From: an uncultured Oscillospiraceae bacterium
GTDB taxonomy: Bacteria; Bacillota; Clostridia; Oscillospirales; Acutalibacteraceae
Length of the DNA stretch: 8,510 bases
NCBI GenBank assembly: GCA_902478455.1
Contig: CABSLJ010000111.1
Location: forward strand, 1 to 8,510
Reading direction: 5' to 3'
This document shows positions 5,411 to 8,510 of this stretch, piece after piece (the first letter of the stretch is position 1; each line of letters starts with the position of its first letter). The position numbers and the translations under genes are program-made. Below the pieces are notes generated by a model that did no database searches, was not told the origin of the DNA, and saw only the letters and a list, made by a program, of their open reading frames with translations.

Positions 5411-6643
5411 TCAGTTGGCTCCGATGTCATTGAAGGTGGAGCAGGTCTCAATGCGGACCATGTATTCCTCCACCAGCCGCTTGGCCACCTTGGTGGCTTT
5501 CCAGCCCGCGGTCGCGCGCTGATTCAGCGGATCGGCCGTGCCGGCGCTGCCCAGCTGCTTGACGATGTGCTGCAGGCCGCCGCCCTCAATCTCGGTGGTT
5601 CCGTAGGCGTTCTCGCCGAGCACGATGGTCGCGTACACGTCGCGGCCGTTCTTGCCGGCCTCTCCGGGGTAGATGACCTCGTTGTCGGTCGCGGTGATGG
5701 CTTTGTCGAGCGTCAGGGTGGTCGTGGTGTTGGCCGTGACCTTGGCGTAGTTGTCGCCGATGAGCACATAGCGGCCGACCAGCTCGTTCGCCTTCACGGT
5801 TCCGCCGTCAAACGTGACGGTTGCGTTCTCGGAGCTGATCGCCCCGTTGACGAGCAGGGTGCGGCTATCGGAGGCGAGGTCCGCCGCGTGGAAGATCTTG
5901 GCCTCGCTGGTCTCCACAAACCGGCAGCCGGCGATGGAGCCGATCTCTCCCGCATACAGCTCGGTCGTATCCTGGTACTGATGGGGATACTTCCAATCGG
6001 GGTCGTTGGTCAGGTCGTAGCTGCAATCCTGGTTGATGATGGCCACATAGCGGTCGCCGATCTTCTCGGCGTTCATGGCCTTGAGGCTGCGCACGGCCCG
6101 TTTGATGCAGTCGACCGTCAGGTAATCATTGCCCGATTCCTCGCCGCCGGTCAGTTGGTAGCGCGCCGCCTTGCTTCCCGCGCCGTACTGGACGTTGGTG
6201 CCGCCTACGAGCACCTCTCTGGTGATGGTGTCCAGCGTCCGTCCCGCCTGGGAGCCCAGCAGCTTGGTCGCCTGGACGAGGTTGTTGTCGATGGCGGTCA
6301 AAAGCAGGATGTCGGAAAGCTCCACAAAGCCGCCGTACTGATCCACCTGAGCGGTCAGTACGCTCATGTTGATCTTCTGTCCGTCGGGAGTCACGCCCTC
6401 GTCGAGCGGCGTAAGCAGCTTCGGCAGGGGGCTGTACTTGCGGAATTCAATCACCTTGCCCCCGTTCTTGGGGATGGGATGCTTCTGCGCGAACTGGTCG
6501 TGCACCAGCTTGGGCTCCGCCATATCGATGAGATAGTCGGAGTAATAGGTTTTCATCTCGTCGGTAAGACCGCTGTCGGTGGTGACGTTGGTGTTGCCGT
6601 CGAACAGTCTGAGGTTGATATTCAAGAGCTTCAATTTGTCCAT
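5411..6643 (-). CDS. Major capsid protein, N4-gp56 family
   Basis: This 410-residue protein forms the icosahedral shell. Family hallmarks visible: an early segment around residues 24-60 (SGLTDEMKTYYSDYLIDMAE, PIPKNGGKVIEFRK); the central TAIDNNLVQATKLLGSQAGR block (116-135), followed by TLDTITREVLVGGTNVQYG; the VAIINQDCSYDL stretch (200-211); and the C-terminal signature GTADPLNQRATAGWKAT (368-384) with VEEYMVRIE (391-399). Residues about 268-328 form a Thr/Val-rich beta segment, probably a small surface or I-domain-like insertion. The ATG at 6643 has AAGGAG 6 nt upstream (6650-6655). An ATG-like start 21 nt earlier would add seven residues ahead of the leader and lacks a binding site. The first 16 residues match the scaffold leader and are probably removed by Prp. 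The family call is strong; leader removal is inferred. Confidence 0.92.
   Translation of the reverse strand: MDKLKLLNINLRLFDGNTNVTTDSGLTDEMKTYYSDYLIDMAEPKLVHDQFAQKHPIPKNGGKVIEFRKYSPLPKLLTPLDEGVTPDGQKINMSVLTAQVDQYGGFVELSDILLLTAIDNNLVQATKLLGSQAGRTLDTITREVLVGGTNVQYGAGSKAARYQLTGGEESGNDYLTVDCIKRAVRSLKAMNAEKIGDRYVAIINQDCSYDLTNDPDWKYPHQYQDTTELYAGEIGSIAGCRFVETSEAKIFHAADLASDSRTLLVNGAISSENATVTFDGGTVKANELVGRYVLIGDNYAKVTANTTTTLTLDKAITATDNEVIYPGEAGKNGRDVYATIVLGENAYGTTEIEGGGLQHIVKQLGSAGTADPLNQRATAGWKATKVAKRLVEEYMVRIETCSTFNDIGAN
6596..6637 (-). other. Predicted Prp-cleaved leader of the capsid protein
   Basis: Residues 3-16 (KLKLLNINLRLFDG) carry the same Leu spacing and Leu-x-Leu-Phe-Asp-Gly ending as the scaffold leader, with Phe14 at the same residue number in both. 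By analogy with Prp processing of L27, the cut would fall between Phe14 (codon 6602-6604) and Asp15. Confidence 0.6.
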
Positions 6644-6676
6644 ATGTTTCTCCTTCCCTTGCAAAGAGGAGAGAAG

Positions 6677-7666
6677 TTAAAATGTGATTTTCTCTCCCCG
6701 CGCGACGCGCCGGGCGATCTCCGCCCTGTCCTGCCTGGACAGCTTGGAAACGTCCGACTTGATGGTGACGCCGCTTTGGGAGGAAACGCCGTTTTCCGCC
6801 GGCCGCGCGCCTTTGGCGCGGATGCCGTCGACCACCTTCTTCTCGGTTTTCCTGGCGGTCTCCTGTACAAGGCCGTTTTTGATGTCGTCCAGGTGGAACA
6901 CCTCGTAGGCGTGGCCCACCGGAACGCCTGCGCGCAGCATGGAAAGGAACTGCGGGTTCTTGCATTCGGCGGCGAGGTCGAAATTGGGATAAGTCTGTTT
7001 CACCGTTTCCGCTTCCTCGTACCACTGCTGTATCTGACGGTCTGCGGCCTGCCGGCTCTCACTCCTGCGCCGCGCCTCCTTAAAGGCTTCGTTTTCCCGT
7101 TGGAGCTTTCGGAACTTCTTGTACTGCTCCACCGACATCCCGGCCTCTTCGGCGGCCGCCGACCAGTAGGAATCATCCTGCTCAATGGCCTCCCGCAGCT
7201 TACCGACGTCGCCGTCCGCAATCTTGTACTTCTCCATGAGCGCGTCCAGGATGGGCTTCTGCGCGGAAAGGGCTTCCTCCGTCTCCTTGGCCGCTTTGAA
7301 ACGGCGGTCAAAGGCGTTTTGGAACTCCTCCGCATAGATATCCTTATACTCGTTGTCCACGAGCTCCCGGAATTTTGCGCGTTTCTCTTCCTTTGTGAGC
7401 GTCTTCTTCTCGCCCCCGGCGTCGGGGCTCAATTCCGGCTCTGAGGCGGCGTCCTGCGCAGGCGTTTCCGCCTGTTGCTTACCGTATACCACATTGCCGA
7501 GTCCGCCCGATTTGCCTGCCCGGCGGCCGCTTCCGGGCATAGAATTCTTTCCGGCCTGGCTGGCGTTGTTCCCTGCGGTCGGCGCCGCCGCGCCTCCCTC
7601 GCCGCCTGCCGCGGCGCCCCCGTCGAATAGGGTCAGATCAACATCCAGTAAACGTTTGAGTTTCAT
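6677..7666 (-). CDS. Phage scaffolding protein (Prp-leader type)
   Basis: This 329-residue protein has the plan of a scaffold. Residues 2-16 form a leader ending Leu-Thr-Leu-Phe-Asp-Gly. Residues 16-90 are Gly/Ala/Pro-rich and low-complexity. Residues 90-225 are a highly charged, predicted long-helix region rich in Glu, Lys, Arg and Gln. The protein ends in a basic helical tail (SKLSRQDRAEIARRVARGEK). In phage scaffolds, basic C-terminal helices commonly contact the capsid protein. The gene lies immediately before the major capsid gene (33-nt gap), the usual scaffold position. The ATG at 7666 was chosen because AAAGGAG lies 7 nt upstream (7674-7680) and because it starts exactly at the leader that matches the capsid protein; the frame extends further upstream but with no such signal. 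A separate minor capsid role (GP20-like) is the alternative name used in databases for similar proteins. The leader is probably cut by the neighbouring protease. Confidence 0.75.
   Translation of the reverse strand: MKLKRLLDVDLTLFDGGAAAGGEGGAAAPTAGNNASQAGKNSMPGSGRRAGKSGGLGNVVYGKQQAETPAQDAASEPELSPDAGGEKKTLTKEEKRAKFRELVDNEYKDIYAEEFQNAFDRRFKAAKETEEALSAQKPILDALMEKYKIADGDVGKLREAIEQDDSYWSAAAEEAGMSVEQYKKFRKLQRENEAFKEARRRSESRQAADRQIQQWYEEAETVKQTYPNFDLAAECKNPQFLSMLRAGVPVGHAYEVFHLDDIKNGLVQETARKTEKKVVDGIRAKGARPAENGVSSQSGVTIKSDVSKLSRQDRAEIARRVARGEKITF
7619..7660 (-). other. Predicted Prp-cleaved leader of the scaffold
   Basis: Residues 3-16 read LKRLLDVDLTLFDG. They align without gaps with residues 3-16 of the capsid protein (KLKLLNINLRLFDG at matching positions). 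The pattern of alternating Leu and a Phe before the presumed cut resembles the L27 leader of Bacillota (LKLNLQFFA), which Prp cuts after the last Phe. By analogy the cut would fall after Phe14 (codon 7625-7627). The site is inferred. Confidence 0.6.
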
Positions 7667-7828
7667 GCGATAACTCCTTTCCGCGGGTGCTTTCCCCGTG
7701 TGAGCAGCCAGTTGCACTGGAGGCGCGCCGCCTTCGGTGGATTCCGTTTTTGGAGAACCCGGTCCGTAGCGCGGTCGTCTCAGCCGCTTCCGGCAATTTC
7801 AACATACCATACCCTGCGGCGGATTGCG
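7667..7828. other. 162-nt spacer between protease and scaffold
   Basis: No convincing gene is present. On the minus strand the spacer begins next to a TTGACG hexamer (7832-7827, overlapping the Prp stop). TGGTATGTT (7809-7801) follows, resembling an extended -10 element, but the 20-nt spacing to the TTGACG is too long for a standard promoter. A weak promoter for scaffold and capsid is possible but not shown. Two small inverted repeats lie near 7708-7732 (CCAGT/ACTGG with a 3-nt loop, then AGGCG/CGCCT). Neither has a T-tract, so they are not terminators. A 64-codon frame from a TTG at 7832 lacks a ribosome binding site. The scaffold binding site AAAGGAG is at 7674-7680. Confidence 0.4.
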
Positions 7829-8161
7829 TCAAGAGAATTCCAACTTTTTTCGCAATCTGATCTTTACATTCCCCGGGTACTTCCTCTCAATCTGCATCAG
7901 GCCGATCTCGGCCGTCTCAAACGCCGCCTGAAAGTCCGCGCCGCCCGAAGCGCAAAGGGATACCTCTCCCGGAGAAACCCGCGTCGCGCCTTCCGTGCGG
8001 AAGCGTTCCGGATGGTTCTCCATCCATCCCAAAAGGGCGTAAACCACCGCCGAGCATCCGGCGCACACGATGTCGGGCTCCCCTTTCTGGGAGAAGCCCG
8101 CGTGTCCTTTCATCTCCAGCGCGCGTCTGCGCCCTGCGTTTGTGATGACGACTGAGATCAT
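7829..8161 (-). CDS. Prp-like cysteine protease (phage prohead/L27 leader protease family)
   Basis: This 110-residue protein has the hallmarks of the Prp family. His20 lies in a Gly-His-Ala-Gly motif and Cys33 in Asp-Ile-Val-Cys-Ala-Gly-Cys-Ser; these are the positions of the His/Cys catalytic dyad. Length and N-terminal beta-strand pattern also fit. In Staphylococcus and other Bacillota, Prp removes a short leader from ribosomal protein L27 and also processes capsid and scaffold leaders of phage 80alpha. Here the gene sits directly before a scaffold and a capsid gene that both carry leaders of that type, so its likely substrates are those two proteins. The ATG at 8161 has AAGGAGG 7 nt upstream (8169-8175). 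The family normally has Cys-Ala-Ala or Cys-Ala-Gly after the catalytic Cys; the second Cys (Cys36) is extra. This could be a phage-specific paralogue of the host enzyme. The family call is firm; the substrate is inferred. Confidence 0.88.
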   Translation of the reverse strand: MISVVITNAGRRRALEMKGHAGFSQKGEPDIVCAGCSAVVYALLGWMENHPERFRTEGATRVSPGEVSLCASGGADFQAAFETAEIGLMQIERKYPGNVKIRLRKKLEFS

Positions 8162-8182
8162 ATGTCATCCTCCTTCCAGACG

Positions 8183-8510
8183 TCATTGCGGCGTCGCCCG
8201 ACGGCTTACAGCGTTCAGGTCGGGCGCGGCGTTTTTCGCCAACCGTTCGCCGTAGGGGGTCATGGCCGCCGTTTGCGCCTGATTTGCCTTTGCGCCCAGG
8301 CTCTGTCCGCCTCCGCCGGTCGGTTGCCCTGGAGCTCCGCCCGCAGGAGGCTCCTTGCGCCCGCCGCCGTCCTGACCATCATCGGGAGCCGCCTGTCCGG
8401 TCAGGGACTCTATCACCGCCGCCATCTGCGCCATCTGCGCCTGCATCTGCTGGCAGATTTTAAGCAGCGTCTGGCCCTGCTGCACCCGCTCCACCACCGC
8501 GTCCTTGCCC
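8183..8510 (-). CDS. Probable portal protein, C-terminal end (partial)
   Basis: The frame is open to the right edge and 108 codons precede the TGA, so the start lies outside the window. The visible part begins with a Gln- and Met-rich helical stretch (about residues 5-36, with the repeat QMQAQMAQMAA). A Gly/Pro-rich, probably disordered linker follows, then a short tail ending RRATPQ. Portal proteins of many Clostridia phages end in such a Gln-rich helix and flexible tail. The gene order (this protein, Prp protease, scaffold, capsid) is where portal is expected. No catalytic or fold-defining motif is visible in this fragment, so the call rests on position and composition. A different head protein encoded just upstream of the protease cannot be excluded. 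The stop is 21 nt from the Prp start. A GTG codon at 8497 is internal, because the frame continues upstream of it. Confidence 0.55.
   Translation of the reverse strand, partial: GKDAVVERVQQGQTLLKICQQMQAQMAQMAAVIESLTGQAAPDDGQDGGGRKEPPAGGAPGQPTGGGGQSLGAKANQAQTAAMTPYGERLAKNAAPDLNAVSRRATPQ

Noticed and set aside
5111..7444. A 777-codon plus-strand open frame opposite capsid and scaffold genes
   Set aside because: It is antisense to well-supported genes, lacks a binding site, has no domain pattern, and arises from GC-rich codon use leaving the opposite frame open.
7708..7720. Short palindrome CCAGT-TGC-ACTGG as a terminator or operator
   Set aside because: A 5-bp stem without a T-tract is expected by chance in GC-rich DNA and nothing around it supports a regulator site.
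7638..7832. A possible 64-residue peptide in the spacer before the scaffold
   Set aside because: It starts with TTG lacking any upstream purine-rich site, overlaps the scaffold start in another frame, and has no recognisable sequence.

Overview
The window is part of the structural (morphogenesis) module of a tailed phage or prophage. All genes lie on the minus strand, so transcription runs from high to low coordinates. The likely host is a GC-rich member of the Bacillota (Clostridia). Reasons: almost every gene has a strong AAGGAGG-type ribosome binding site 6-8 nt from its start; two genes start with TTG; a Prp-family cysteine protease is present, an enzyme typical of Bacillota and their phages; and the major capsid protein is of the N4-gp56 type common in phages of gut Clostridia. 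No integrase, lysis, replication or host gene is visible, so phage and prophage cannot be told apart.

Layout in transcription order. (1) 8510-8183: C-terminal end of a protein that by position and composition is probably the portal. (2) 8161-7829: Prp-like protease. (3) 7828-7667: a 162-nt spacer without a convincing gene. (4) 7666-6677: scaffold-like protein. (5) 6643-5411: major capsid protein. (6) 5404-5359: strong RNA hairpin. (7) 5337-4918: small head protein of unknown function, candidate decoration or accessory protein. (8) 4882-4826: terminator-like hairpin. (9) 4800-3697, 3684-1834 and 1817-621: three consecutive fibre genes with collagen-like Gly-X-Y segments. The second also has a YadA-like head repeat and a C-terminal Peptidase_G2 autocleaving chaperone. 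(10) 606 to the left edge: a TTG-started structural protein resembling DUF859 proteins with a fibronectin-III-like segment.

How they fit together. Scaffold and capsid protein begin with nearly the same 16-residue leader ending in Leu-x-Leu-Phe-Asp-Gly. It resembles the N-terminal leader of Bacillota ribosomal protein L27 that Prp removes. The simplest model is that the adjacent protease trims both proteins during procapsid maturation. The fibre genes follow the capsid directly, where phi29 keeps its head fibre gene, so they may decorate the capsid; a tail or receptor-binding role is the main alternative. The second and third fibres share diverged copies of the same modules, which suggests duplication and domain shuffling. 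Two hairpins, one after the capsid gene and one before the fibres, may make capsid protein more abundant than fibre protein.

The window is mostly a recognisable structural module. I see no clearly undescribed system. The parts most worth a second look are the matched Prp leaders, the stacked trimeric fibre array and the hairpins between genes.
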